Positions 29,355 to 38,846 of a DNA stretch of 64,000 nucleotides are shown here, in pieces (position 1 is the first letter of the stretch; each line of letters begins with the position of its first letter). Made by a program: the position numbers and the translations under genes. This DNA comes from Alcanivoracaceae bacterium (GTDB lineage: Bacteria; Pseudomonadota; Gammaproteobacteria; Xanthomonadales; Marinicellaceae), in NCBI GenBank assembly GCA_016744455.1, contig JADGEI010000011.1:12569-76568 (forward strand), in the 5' to 3' direction. Under the pieces are notes generated by a model. That model had not been told where the DNA came from, did no database searches, and saw nothing but the letters and a program-made list of their open reading frames with translations.

Positions 29355-32009
29355 ATGAACCTAACAATACAAAAATTGACTTTATTAACAATTATCATTT
29401 GGATTAACCCTATCTATGCAGGACAACCCATGGCCAGTATCAATGGTGCTGCTTGTAGTTTTAACACTATAGCTGATGCCATTTCAGCGGCTCAGCCCAA
29501 TGATGTTATCAATATAAAAGCCGGAACATACAATCAATTGATTGGTGAAATCGATATGAATTTGACGCTTGTCGCTAGTGATGGTGTAACGGGTTGCGAG
29601 GTAGGTGGCAATATATTTACAACCATTGATGGATCGGGTCAAACATTTGATGCAACTGGTGGTCTGGTTAAAGTTACCAATGGTGCGGTAGTGACTTTTC
29701 GTGATATGGCACTAGTTAATGCCTCTGCAATCAATGGTGGTATCATGGCAGTTTTAGATGAGAGTAGTGTATTTCTTGACCATGTGGTAATTATTAATGG
29801 ATCCGCTTTAACTGCTGGCGGCAATATCTATGTAGACTCGACTACTGGAATTGAAAGTAGCCTTGTGCTTGATAATGGTTCGATTATTCATAGTGGGTCA
29901 GTGATCAATGGTGATGGAGGTGGATTAGCAATTTATAATTCGAAGCTACTAATTAACAATAGTACTATTGGATTAATGGGGATGAACGAAGGAAACATAA
30001 GTTCTAATAATGGAGCAGGAATTTACGCTGAAAACTCAAATTTAACGATAAACAATTTTGCAACTCAAATCCAAAACAACAGTGCTAATAATGATGGTGG
30101 TGGAATCTATGCCATTGATTCAAGTCTTACAATAACTGAAGCTATTGTTAAGGACAATACCACTGGATTTAACGGCGGTGGTATTTATTTAGACAATACT
30201 AATGTTACGTTAAATAATGCTACAATCAGTGGAAATATAACAACAGAATTTTTAGCCAATAGCGGCGGCGGTGGTTTGTATTTAACAGGGTCAAGCCAGG
30301 CTATGATTGATTCAACCACCCTATTATCAAATATATCAGAAACTTTAGGAGGAGGCATATTGAGTGTAGATGCCAATGTTTCGATTAGTATTGGTAGTGG
30401 CAGTGATATAATCAATAATGATGCACGCTTTGGAGGAGGTGTTTTTACAATTTCACCAGTATCAGTTGATAATAGTAGAATATTATTTAACACGGCAACA
30501 AATTCCGGTGGTGGAATTTCCTGTAACGCTTGTCAATCTCTTTCAGTTGTTAATTCATCTCAGGTTTCAAATAACACTGCGTCATCTAGTGGTGGAGCAT
30601 TAGATGTTTTTTCTAATTCAACGACCACTGTAGAACTTAGAAACTCAACATTTAACGGAAACAATCTCACAACATCAGAATCTTCATTTGGTGGTGCAAT
30701 TGCTCAAGATGGAGGCACAATATTAATTGAATCTTCTGTCATTTCTAATAACACCGGAGCTGCCAATGGCGGAGCTGTTTCACTTTTTGACTTAGAAAAT
30801 ATTGTTGATAGTGCACGTATTTTAAATTCACAGTTTTTTGATAATTCAGTACCAAGTTCAGATTTTGGTTTAGGAGGTGGAGCATTGTTTTTAAGTGGAT
30901 TATTTGATGCGCAAGTTTCTGGATCCCATTTTAACAATAACAGTTCAGGAATAGATGGTGGAGCAATTAACCTTTTTGAAAGCACTCTAACCATTGAAGA
31001 TACGATTATATCTGAAAACTCATCAATATTTGAAGGGGGTGGAATACATGCAGAAGATAGTGATTTAACGATAAGAAATTCATCAATAATTCAAAATGAA
31101 GCCATAGATGTGGCACTTATTACTCCCGGAAACCTAGGAGGTGGTGGCATTAAATCATTAGATTCAAATTTAGAAATAGTCAATTCTAAAATAAACCAAA
31201 ATAATAGTAATGATATCGGTGGTGGTGTATTTTATAATGGCAGTGTTGACAATTCATTATCTATCTACTCAGATTATGGGATTTCAACTAATGAATGCCT
31301 ACCTTCTTCTTTAGGTTTCAATGAATATTGCAGTGAAATATCAAACAATACCGCATTTTTAGGTTCAGGTTTAATGATAAGAGGTTCAACCAATGAACAA
31401 GGCATAAACCTAACTGGCGTGGCATTAAACAGTAATAATGTGTTGTCATCTCCTTTTGGTTTAGTTGTTGGAGTTGCAATAGAACTTGATATAACTAATC
31501 CACTTGATACAGAGGTAACAATGGAAAATTTAATCTTAGTGGAAAATGATGGCCTCTCGGATTTAAATAAATCAGTTATTCACACAAGCGGACCTATTAT
31601 ACTGGACCTCCTTTCTTCAACAATTGCCAACAATACAGTAAGGGCAATTAGGACTAATCCAGACAATACGGCCATTTCAATCCAAAACAGTATTTTTCAG
31701 CAAAACAATCATGGCCCTCTTGTATTAACGACTGTTCCATTCATCGGAATTTGCAATAATTCTGAACAATCAGAGCTAGGTGGGTCATCTATCGGAGCAA
31801 ATCTTGGAGACCCACAATTTATCAATACCAATCGAGGTAATTATCGGTTATCAGATACTTCTCCCAGTCTTGATGTCTGTTCGTTTGGCGCATTGCTTGA
31901 TATTGATGGAAATGTACGTCCAAATAGTACTAGTACTTTCGACCAAGGTGCTTTTGAGATGCATGCTGATTTCCTAGTAGATGAAATATTTATGAATAGT
32001 TTTGAATAA
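29355..32009 (+). CDS. Secreted beta-helix surface protein with FE tail motif
   Basis: 884 residues. A signal peptide (about 1-22, ending IYAG) is followed by a long right-handed beta-helix region made of repeated units such as NNDGGGIYAIDSSLTI, NGGGIYLDNTNVTL and GGAVSLFDLEN, similar to chlamydial polymorphic outer-membrane repeats (GGAI/FxxN type). It ends in EIFMNSFE. These proteins are exported and often act in adhesion or as surface coats; no autotransporter barrel is present. Ribosome site before the ATG is poor. It diverges from the ECF sigma-factor gene and converges with the next beta-helix gene only 5 bp away. Confidence 0.85.
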   Translation: MNLTIQKLTLLTIIIWINPIYAGQPMASINGAACSFNTIADAISAAQPNDVINIKAGTYNQLIGEIDMNLTLVASDGVTGCEVGGNIFTTIDGSGQTFDATGGLVKVTNGAVVTFRDMALVNASAINGGIMAVLDESSVFLDHVVIINGSALTAGGNIYVDSTTGIESSLVLDNGSIIHSGSVINGDGGGLAIYNSKLLINNSTIGLMGMNEGNISSNNGAGIYAENSNLTINNFATQIQNNSANNDGGGIYAIDSSLTITEAIVKDNTTGFNGGGIYLDNTNVTLNNATISGNITTEFLANSGGGGLYLTGSSQAMIDSTTLLSNISETLGGGILSVDANVSISIGSGSDIINNDARFGGGVFTISPVSVDNSRILFNTATNSGGGISCNACQSLSVVNSSQVSNNTASSSGGALDVFSNSTTTVELRNSTFNGNNLTTSESSFGGAIAQDGGTILIESSVISNNTGAANGGAVSLFDLENIVDSARILNSQFFDNSVPSSDFGLGGGALFLSGLFDAQVSGSHFNNNSSGIDGGAINLFESTLTIEDTIISENSSIFEGGGIHAEDSDLTIRNSSIIQNEAIDVALITPGNLGGGGIKSLDSNLEIVNSKINQNNSNDIGGGVFYNGSVDNSLSIYSDYGISTNECLPSSLGFNEYCSEISNNTAFLGSGLMIRGSTNEQGINLTGVALNSNNVLSSPFGLVVGVAIELDITNPLDTEVTMENLILVENDGLSDLNKSVIHTSGPIILDLLSSTIANNTVRAIRTNPDNTAISIQNSIFQQNNHGPLVLTTVPFIGICNNSEQSELGGSSIGANLGDPQFINTNRGNYRLSDTSPSLDVCSFGALLDIDGNVRPNSTSTFDQGAFEMHADFLVDEIFMNSFE

Positions 32010-32014
32010 AAAAT

Positions 32015-33907
32015 TTAATCCTCAAAACCATCAAGAAACATTTCTTCAAAGAAATAACGTTCATCCGCGCCAGCGTCAAAAGCACCCATTCCATTAGCTA
32101 CATCTGGATCGTCCCATGCTCTTGTTTGCATATCCATATCTAAAGGGTTTAACATTGTTATACCCGAACACATATCGATGGCTGGTGAACCTGAAGCAAG
32201 GTGAAAATTCCCTTGCGATGGACTGACAAACATAGGGTCACCTACTATGGTATTTGTACCCACAAAACTGTTTGCTTCATGCGAGACTAAACAATCGATT
32301 GATAAATTACCGTTTATAGGGCCAAATAAATTACCTGAGCTTGGGTCATGTACTACCGAAGAACTTAGCGACATGGATGAATTTAAAGCCGGATCAATAG
32401 TAAAAATATTATTCACAACATTATTATTAGCAAGGGTACTATGACGCATAACGATTGATGCCCCTAATGAGGCTCTTAAAACTTCAAAATCAGAATATCC
32501 ATCTAATCCATCATTGCCATTATCATCAAATACCGAATTTTCAATTGTTACAACCGCATTTTCACCACTAACCGCTATAGCTGTGCCAAAATCAGCACGG
32601 TTTTCTTCTAAATAAACATGACTCAAATTCATAGTTCCATCATCAATATAAAATCCTCCACCAAAACCAACAGATGTGCTTGATCGATTGTTTATAATAA
32701 GATTACAACGATCACGTTGCCAACATTCTCCAGGTCTTCTTTCAATTTCATAAATTGAATTGGCTCCTACATATACAGCACCACCGTTGCCTCCTGATTG
32801 ATTATCTTTCATCCATAGCCCATTAGCGTAAAATTCATTGGTTCCTCCTGAACCCGCTAAATAAATACCACCACCTGATTCACTGCTCATGTTGTCACTG
32901 TCAGAAAAATTCCCTTGTACATAAATTGGCAAACCATTTGATCCTAAACAATGGGTGTTATCGCACATCTCTTGCCCAAACAAAAACAGATGAGCAGAAG
33001 CATTGAGGTAAGCTCCACCACCCTCTTCAGCACTATTGTTGTTAAATAGCCCAGGAAAGGCACTAATTGCCTGTGAATTAACTTCAGAATATATACTGAC
33101 TTTACAATTTCCTCGCATATAAATCCCTCCTCCAGTAGTTACCGCTGTATTATTAGAAATAGTACTGACACCAGAAAATGTGATTTGAGCTCCTGAACCA
33201 GTGCAATATAAACCCCCTCCTAAATTAATAGAAGCATTATTGACAATAAGTACATCTTGGGCGAAAACATCGGTATTTGTGAAATTAACACCAAATCCTG
33301 GGTTAATGAGTAAGCCACCTCCGACATTGCCAGAATTACTAGAAATACCAACCCTTAACAATTGCAACTCAAGCTCTGCCTCATCTACTATTAATCCACC
33401 GCCTAAGGTTGGAGGTGCAACAGTTGCACCTGTTAATATCAAGTTTTCCAAGCGGATTAAACGTCTTGTCGTATTACCAATAATTCGAATAGTATTAGTT
33501 GGTGTTGCAGATCCATTGATTTCAGTTAAATCTGTAAAATCCTGATTATTTAACTCTGCATCGCCACAAGTCGCAAATCCACCTCTAAGAATCAAATCTT
33601 GATCGTCAAGTATAAGGTTTTCAACATAGGAGCCATTTGATGCCACCCTCACCTCTGTCGCACCACTAGAAATAGCGTCTCCAATTCTCCAAACAGTAGA
33701 ATCAAAGTCACAGTTAGCATCCGCGCCAATGGTGACAAAATCTGCTTCTTGGTGTAATTCTATTTGCTCACTGACTGCCAAAAATGAACGATACATATTT
33801 AGATCATGAGCCACTTTGTCATTGATGTTTATTATGCCAGCATTTAATGGCTCAATAAATCCAGCAATAAAGATTACTGGTATAATTTTGTTTTTAAATT
33901 TCTTCAT
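32015..33907 (-). CDS. Secreted beta-helix surface protein with FED tail motif
   Basis: 630 residues with a signal peptide (about 1-23) and a right-handed beta-helix body: GGGLLINPG, GGGLYCTGSG, GGGIYMRGNC, GGAVYVGANS and GGGFYIDDG repeat at fairly even spacing. Near the end NFHLASGSPAIDMCSG is the typical closing stretch of such proteins. It ends in EEMFLDGFED. It follows the small CTERM-like gene after about 12 bp and so is probably co-transcribed with it. Function unknown; surface exposure is inferred. Confidence 0.85.
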   Translation of the reverse strand: MKKFKNKIIPVIFIAGFIEPLNAGIININDKVAHDLNMYRSFLAVSEQIELHQEADFVTIGADANCDFDSTVWRIGDAISSGATEVRVASNGSYVENLILDDQDLILRGGFATCGDAELNNQDFTDLTEINGSATPTNTIRIIGNTTRRLIRLENLILTGATVAPPTLGGGLIVDEAELELQLLRVGISSNSGNVGGGLLINPGFGVNFTNTDVFAQDVLIVNNASINLGGGLYCTGSGAQITFSGVSTISNNTAVTTGGGIYMRGNCKVSIYSEVNSQAISAFPGLFNNNSAEEGGGAYLNASAHLFLFGQEMCDNTHCLGSNGLPIYVQGNFSDSDNMSSESGGGIYLAGSGGTNEFYANGLWMKDNQSGGNGGAVYVGANSIYEIERRPGECWQRDRCNLIINNRSSTSVGFGGGFYIDDGTMNLSHVYLEENRADFGTAIAVSGENAVVTIENSVFDDNGNDGLDGYSDFEVLRASLGASIVMRHSTLANNNVVNNIFTIDPALNSSMSLSSSVVHDPSSGNLFGPINGNLSIDCLVSHEANSFVGTNTIVGDPMFVSPSQGNFHLASGSPAIDMCSGITMLNPLDMDMQTRAWDDPDVANGMGAFDAGADERYFFEEMFLDGFED

Positions 33908-33919
33908 AATAACTCCAAA

Positions 33920-34354
33920 TTATATAATTGATTTCTTGATTTTTGTACTAAACAGGATGGCAATAAATAGAAACAATAACCAATGAAATTGATTAACAGG
34001 GACTACCTGAACATTTATTCCAGTTAAACACGTAACAGTGATAGCAACAGTTGCGGTGGAATTGCCTGTTAGCGTATAGGTGAAATCATCAGTGTTAATA
34101 CCATTGTTGCAATAACCATTGTTTGCTTGATAGGTCATGCCAAATAACTCTAAATTCACGACTCCATTTGCTGGTTGAGTAAACATTGTTACTGTATCTC
34201 CTTTATCAATAGTGTCATTAGCAAATACATCAATGATAGCAGCCGGGCTATTCTCTATCACGCTAAAGTCATCATCTACTGCAATTGCAGCGACAACTAT
34301 TTGAGTTATAAAAACCAATAGTAGTGTGGTTATAATACGTATCTTAATATTCAT
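33920..34354 (-). CDS. Ig-like/cadherin-like domain protein with C-terminal membrane anchor (CTERM-like)
   Basis: 144 residues from the ATG at 34354, chosen because a GAGGTAA ribosome site lies just upstream and the signal peptide begins there (MNIKIRIITTLLLVFITQ); the open frame extends nine codons further. The middle (AVDDDFSVIENSPAAIIDVF, then QPANGVV and FTYTLTG) is a bacterial Ig/cadherin-like unit of the Big_9 kind. The end VPVNQFHWLLFLFIAILF plus a Lys-rich tail has the short motif, helix and basic cluster of IPTL-CTERM-like sorting tails. First of a two-gene unit with the beta-helix gene. Confidence 0.75.
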   Translation of the reverse strand: MNIKIRIITTLLLVFITQIVVAAIAVDDDFSVIENSPAAIIDVFANDTIDKGDTVTMFTQPANGVVNLELFGMTYQANNGYCNNGINTDDFTYTLTGNSTATVAITVTCLTGINVQVVPVNQFHWLLFLFIAILFSTKIKKSII

Positions 34355-34595
34355 AATTACCTCATGATTGTTAATTTGCATTCATAAGATATGTATCGTG
34401 TTTATCTGAAAATTTTCCTTAAAAAAGGTAATCAACTATACAAAGTGTGATTAAGGTCTCATTTCAAGAATGATAAAAAACCCCAATCAAGGCTGAAAGA
34501 GAGTTAAATAGTGTGCTATTTATGAGTTTTTTAACGCCTAGCGGATTTTTAAAAACTTTTTTACAACATGCTTCATGAGTTGTGCAAAGGTCTCC

Positions 34596-37500
34596 TTAAT
34601 GCCGTAATGAAGAAGGGCTTTTTCCAAAATATTTTTTAAAGGTACGTGAAAAATAGGATAAAGAATCAAATCCTGTACCATAGGCTATTTCGCTTATTGT
34701 TAATTTATCATCAATAAGTAAATTTTGGGCATGTAACATTCTAATATCACGAATAATCTTAGTGGGTGTTTTTTTAAATTTGGTGTTACATTTTCGAAAC
34801 AATGAGGAAGGACTCAGGTTTAACTCATTTGCAATATCATCAACAGATAAATTAGGGTTCGATAATTGCTGTGTCACAAATGCATTAAAATGAATGGTAA
34901 ACTCATCATTTTTTGACATCTGTGTTGCTTCTTGAGAGAATGAAAGCTTAATCGTTTGTCTGATAAGCTTACGGTTATTTATCAAGCCTGCTACACGCAT
35001 AATTAACTCTGATGTATCAAAAGGTTTGCTCAAATAATCATCTGCACCTGTCTGCAACCCTTCAACAACTTCACGTTTACTGGATTTTGCTGTGAGTAAA
35101 ATAATTGGAATTGTGTTGGTTGATTTATTGTTTTTCAGTTGTTTAGCCATTTCTAAACCATTCATCACTGGCATCATAACATCGGATATAATTAAATCCG
35201 GTAACCCTATTAATGCAGCTGACAATCCCTCTTTTCCATTATGTTTTTGAATGACATGATAATAACTTGATAAGCGACTAGCAATAAAATCACATAACTC
35301 TATATTATCATCCACCACTAAAATGGTGGTGATATCATCTTGCGAAGTACTGTTTTCTTTTATCAATGGTTTTGGTAATTCTATTGGAATGCTTGGTGTT
35401 TTGACATCACTGTTTATTGGTTCATAAAGTTGCTCAGCATCAAAATGTGACTTACCTTGTTTCAGCCATAGTGAAAATTTGCAACCTGTGCCTATATTAT
35501 TTTCAAATTCTACCGTTCCGTGATGTAATTCGATAAGTTCTTTCACTAATGACAAACCAATACCAGTACCAGCATCACTGATGGCTTCAGATTGTTGGTC
35601 TTGGTAAAATCTATCAAACACTTTATCTTGTGATTCTTGTGAAACTCCTTTGCCTGTATCACTTACTCTTAATCCAATTTGTTGTCCTTGTTTTATTATT
35701 TCAAGTGTAATTTCACTTTTGTTTCCAGAATATTTAATCGCATTTGAAATCAAATTGGATAAACATTTGTCTATTTGCTCTTGATCACAATAAAGCAACT
35801 TGGGTTCTTGTGTATTTTTAGTGTTGATAATTTGTTGATTCTTCTGTGCCCACAATCTAAACCGAATAGCTAATTGATTGAGCAAATCTGCCACATCGTA
35901 TTGAGCAATTCGCAATGGAAAACGCCCTGATTCTAGTCGGTTAAAATCTAATATTTGCCCAACCAATGATAACATTTTTTTAGAATTGGCAATTGAAGTC
36001 TGAACGGGGCGAGACAGTCGTTTCTCGAGATTGGGGTTGTCAAGCAACATACTTTCTAACGGTGCGATAGCAAGTGTCAATGGCGTTCTAAATTCATGTG
36101 AAACATTGGCGAAAAAGCGAATTCTAGCTTCATCTAATTGATGTAACTCTTCGGCTTGTTTTTCAATAGTTGTGGTACGTTTTTTTACCAAACCTTGTAA
36201 ATGTTTATTGCGTTTTTTGATTTGATGTGTACTAATTTTGCTAATTATATAGATTATAAATGCAGTTAATAATACTGCTAGTAGTTTAAACCATAAAGTT
36301 TGGTACCAATATTTAGCAACTTCAAATTTGAAATTAAATTGGTTAATTGCCCTATCTGAATTTCCAGAATATAAGGTTAATTCATGGGATCCACCTGAAA
36401 TATTAGAATAATTTATACTGGTATTGCTTGACCAATTAGTGCAATTTTCACCTGATAAACAGGTTTTAAATTGTGCACTTTTAGTTTTTGCAAAATCAGG
36501 ATAACTAATGTTAAATTGTATATCGTGTTGATGCAAAACTGTCGTTGTATCCATTGGCAACAATTTTTTTCCTAATTGAATGCTTTTAATTCTTGGTGTG
36601 ATTGCAGGCATAAGTTCTATATCTGAATTGATGGAAACAATACCACTATTTTGGATGAGGTAATTGATATTTTGTTCGTCAAAAAACATATTTAAAGTTA
36701 AATCTGGCGATAAATAATTACTCAAAGCACGATTGGGGTTTTCAAAACTTTTATCAGCGAATGTTTGCATAGATGATTTTGTAGAAAGCCAAAATCTACC
36801 TTGCTTGTCTTGTTGTAACAATTCAATTTCAGAACTAATATCAAGTTTTTTAAATTGTGAGAATTTATTTGTAGTAGAGTTAAAGTTAAAAAGTTGATTA
36901 TCGTAAGTGGCAATTAATCCTTCTGAGCTGGGAAAAAGTCTAGTCTTGAATTGAGGAGTGTGATTTGGGATTGTGTAAGTTTTATAACTGTATTCATTTA
37001 ATTGATTAAATTCTTCAATTTTTAGAATATCTCCAGTACTCAAACTCAACCACAAATCTTGTTGGTTTAATGCAAATGAAACCACATCATGCTGAAATTC
37101 TTCTAGTAACTGATAAGACCATTTGTTATCACTAAATTGTAAACGAGCTATGCCATTTTTGAGGCGAAGCAAAAACTCATTATTATGCCAATGCGACTTT
37201 ATAATTTCTTCTACGGTGATTTTATTTTGAATTATTTCATGGCTAAAAACATATGGTAATTGACTGAAATCAATGTTCACCAATACAATACCAAAATAGC
37301 CCACCACCAATAAGCCATTAATTTCACTATCAATCATAGACTGTAATTGATTGAATGCAAAATCATAATGTTGAAATTCGCCTTGTGAGAAAATTGCAAT
37401 GTCAGAAAAAGATAAACCAAGCAAATGATTTTTATAGCGAATAATAGTGTTGATTTTTTGTAAACCCAAGTTCTTTTTGTCAATGCGTAATGATAAAGGC

Positions 37501-38483
37501 GATTGGATACGGCTCATTCCACGATTAAGGCTACCTACCCACAAGCCATCTTGGTTATCTGTTGTTATTCCAATACTGATTTCATTCGGCAAACCATGTT
37601 CTTTACTGATATTGAAAACGTTCTTTCCATCATAAGAGACAAACACAACGCCCTTGGTAACTGTAGCAACAACAAAATAATCTTTGTTGTATGGCATGAC
37701 ATCATAAATCCAACTATCGGTTAAAAATTCGCCTCCAACTGTATTCCATTTACTAAATTTATCTTCCTTTAAATAGACATTATTTTTACTGAAAACCATT
37801 TCACTTTGTGGAGTTTGGATGGTTTCAATGACATTGATGCGCTGATTATTTGCATCAGAAAAAAACGATATTTTTACTAAATTATCATATTTATCTATTT
37901 TTAAATTAAAATTTACACTAGAAAAATACAATTGTGAATCATATACAAAAACATCCTTTATTGGAGAGTCTTCGATATATTGCCATGCTTTTATGCTATT
38001 TTGTTTACCTAAACTATTAGTGTTTAATCTAAACAACCAATGACTTGCAACAAAATAAACCGAGTCTTCAAATACAAAGACATTATAAACTTCATCAAAA
38101 TTTTTATCCGGCACATCACTTGTATTACTCAGTTCATGGTAGTGTAATTGCCCGTAGATGTCTGCTTTTAAATAACCAAAACTATTTACCGAACCAGCAT
38201 AAATTATGCCATTCTTATCTTTTTTCAGAGACCTAACCGCACCGAGGTTTGGCGTTTTGATTAATCTCCATGTCACACCATCATATTCTACAACACCATT
38301 GCCATTGCCTGTGTATAGATTGCCATCATCCGCAATTATCATCGACCAATTGTGCTCATGTGCTTTATAAACATGAGCTGGGTAATAGTCAATAATCGGC
38401 TTACCAAAAGACAAATTATCCTTAAGCGTATTGCTCAAGCCACTTAATGAAAATAGCAATAAAAATAGTATTAAATATTTCAA
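34596..38483 (-). CDS. Hybrid two-component system protein: sensor propeller, kinase, receiver, AraC output
   Basis: About 1295 residues. A signal peptide (MKYLILFLLLF) leads into two-component propeller repeats, a Y_Y_Y domain (about 640-720) and a membrane helix near 735-757. Then come HisKA with the phospho-His in VSHEFRTPLT (near 794), HATPase, a receiver domain (VVDDN, phospho-Asp in LIISDVMMP near 1100) and an AraC-type helix-turn-helix at the C-terminus (DDIANELNLSPSSLFRK, ISEIAYGTGFDSLSYFSRTF). Signal sensing and DNA binding are in one polypeptide, as in Bacteroides HTCS. The frame extends to 38642, but that part translates a dispersed repeat, so I prefer a TTG start at 38483. Divergent from the FG-GAP gene. 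Confidence 0.88.
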   Translation of the reverse strand: MKYLILFLLLFSLSGLSNTLKDNLSFGKPIIDYYPAHVYKAHEHNWSMIIADDGNLYTGNGNGVVEYDGVTWRLIKTPNLGAVRSLKKDKNGIIYAGSVNSFGYLKADIYGQLHYHELSNTSDVPDKNFDEVYNVFVFEDSVYFVASHWLFRLNTNSLGKQNSIKAWQYIEDSPIKDVFVYDSQLYFSSVNFNLKIDKYDNLVKISFFSDANNQRINVIETIQTPQSEMVFSKNNVYLKEDKFSKWNTVGGEFLTDSWIYDVMPYNKDYFVVATVTKGVVFVSYDGKNVFNISKEHGLPNEISIGITTDNQDGLWVGSLNRGMSRIQSPLSLRIDKKNLGLQKINTIIRYKNHLLGLSFSDIAIFSQGEFQHYDFAFNQLQSMIDSEINGLLVVGYFGIVLVNIDFSQLPYVFSHEIIQNKITVEEIIKSHWHNNEFLLRLKNGIARLQFSDNKWSYQLLEEFQHDVVSFALNQQDLWLSLSTGDILKIEEFNQLNEYSYKTYTIPNHTPQFKTRLFPSSEGLIATYDNQLFNFNSTTNKFSQFKKLDISSEIELLQQDKQGRFWLSTKSSMQTFADKSFENPNRALSNYLSPDLTLNMFFDEQNINYLIQNSGIVSINSDIELMPAITPRIKSIQLGKKLLPMDTTTVLHQHDIQFNISYPDFAKTKSAQFKTCLSGENCTNWSSNTSINYSNISGGSHELTLYSGNSDRAINQFNFKFEVAKYWYQTLWFKLLAVLLTAFIIYIISKISTHQIKKRNKHLQGLVKKRTTTIEKQAEELHQLDEARIRFFANVSHEFRTPLTLAIAPLESMLLDNPNLEKRLSRPVQTSIANSKKMLSLVGQILDFNRLESGRFPLRIAQYDVADLLNQLAIRFRLWAQKNQQIINTKNTQEPKLLYCDQEQIDKCLSNLISNAIKYSGNKSEITLEIIKQGQQIGLRVSDTGKGVSQESQDKVFDRFYQDQQSEAISDAGTGIGLSLVKELIELHHGTVEFENNIGTGCKFSLWLKQGKSHFDAEQLYEPINSDVKTPSIPIELPKPLIKENSTSQDDITTILVVDDNIELCDFIASRLSSYYHVIQKHNGKEGLSAALIGLPDLIISDVMMPVMNGLEMAKQLKNNKSTNTIPIILLTAKSSKREVVEGLQTGADDYLSKPFDTSELIMRVAGLINNRKLIRQTIKLSFSQEATQMSKNDEFTIHFNAFVTQQLSNPNLSVDDIANELNLSPSSLFRKCNTKFKKTPTKIIRDIRMLHAQNLLIDDKLTISEIAYGTGFDSLSYFSRTFKKYFGKSPSSLRH

Positions 38484-38610
38484 ATTGAAAAGCTCTGTAA
38501 CTTTGATCCTGTTGTTTATATTATGTTTGGGGTTATCAAAATGTATTTTAACATAGAAATTTAGAAGCCTGAAATATAGGAAGTTAAGATCCTTGAGACA
38601 TATAATAATA

Positions 38611-38700
38611 CAGTCATTGCGAGGAGCTCTGCGACTCGACAATCTCCTAAATCTGCCGTCATTCCCAACAGATTGCCACGCTCGTTCCTCTTTCGTAATA
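38611..38700. repeat. Dispersed imperfect inverted repeat (REP/MITE-like)
   Basis: A roughly 90-bp element with ends CATTGCGAGGAG and, inverted, CTCTTTCGTAATA, and inner arms CGACAATCT and AGATTGCCA. This form (starting GTCATTGCGAGGAG and carrying GCAATCT arms) is a familiar bacterial intergenic repeat. Only one copy is in the window. Confidence 0.7.
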
Positions 38701-38757
38701 TCAAAGTTTCAATAAATCTTTCAAAATGATGGTTTTATTTGTTTTAAATGTACAATA

Positions 38758-38795
38758 GATAGAATATTGCAAACATTTGATAGAATTGAGCAACA
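38758..38795 (+). promoter_or_regulatory. Two direct-repeat half-sites, 21 bp apart, upstream of FG-GAP gene
   Basis: GATAGAATattGCAA at 38758-38772 recurs as GATAGAATtgaGCAA at 38779-38793, a spacing of exactly 21 bp. The same half-site pair stands before the gene at 40705. Such two-turn spacing is typical of AraC-family binding. It lies in the region shared with the AraC-output hybrid sensor gene. Binding is not proved. Confidence 0.55.
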
Positions 38796-38846
38796 GTAAA
38801 TTTGTTTGTATAAGTAATAATAAGCACAATAAAAACAATTGGAACT

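Noticed and set aside
32009-32015. Classical autotransporter for the beta-helix proteins
   Set aside because: None of the beta-helix proteins has a C-terminal outer-membrane barrel; all end in the short FE tail.
38484-38642. N-terminal extension of the hybrid sensor
   Set aside because: Its first residues (SSRRAPRND) translate a dispersed intergenic repeat, and a signal peptide starts at the TTG at 38483.
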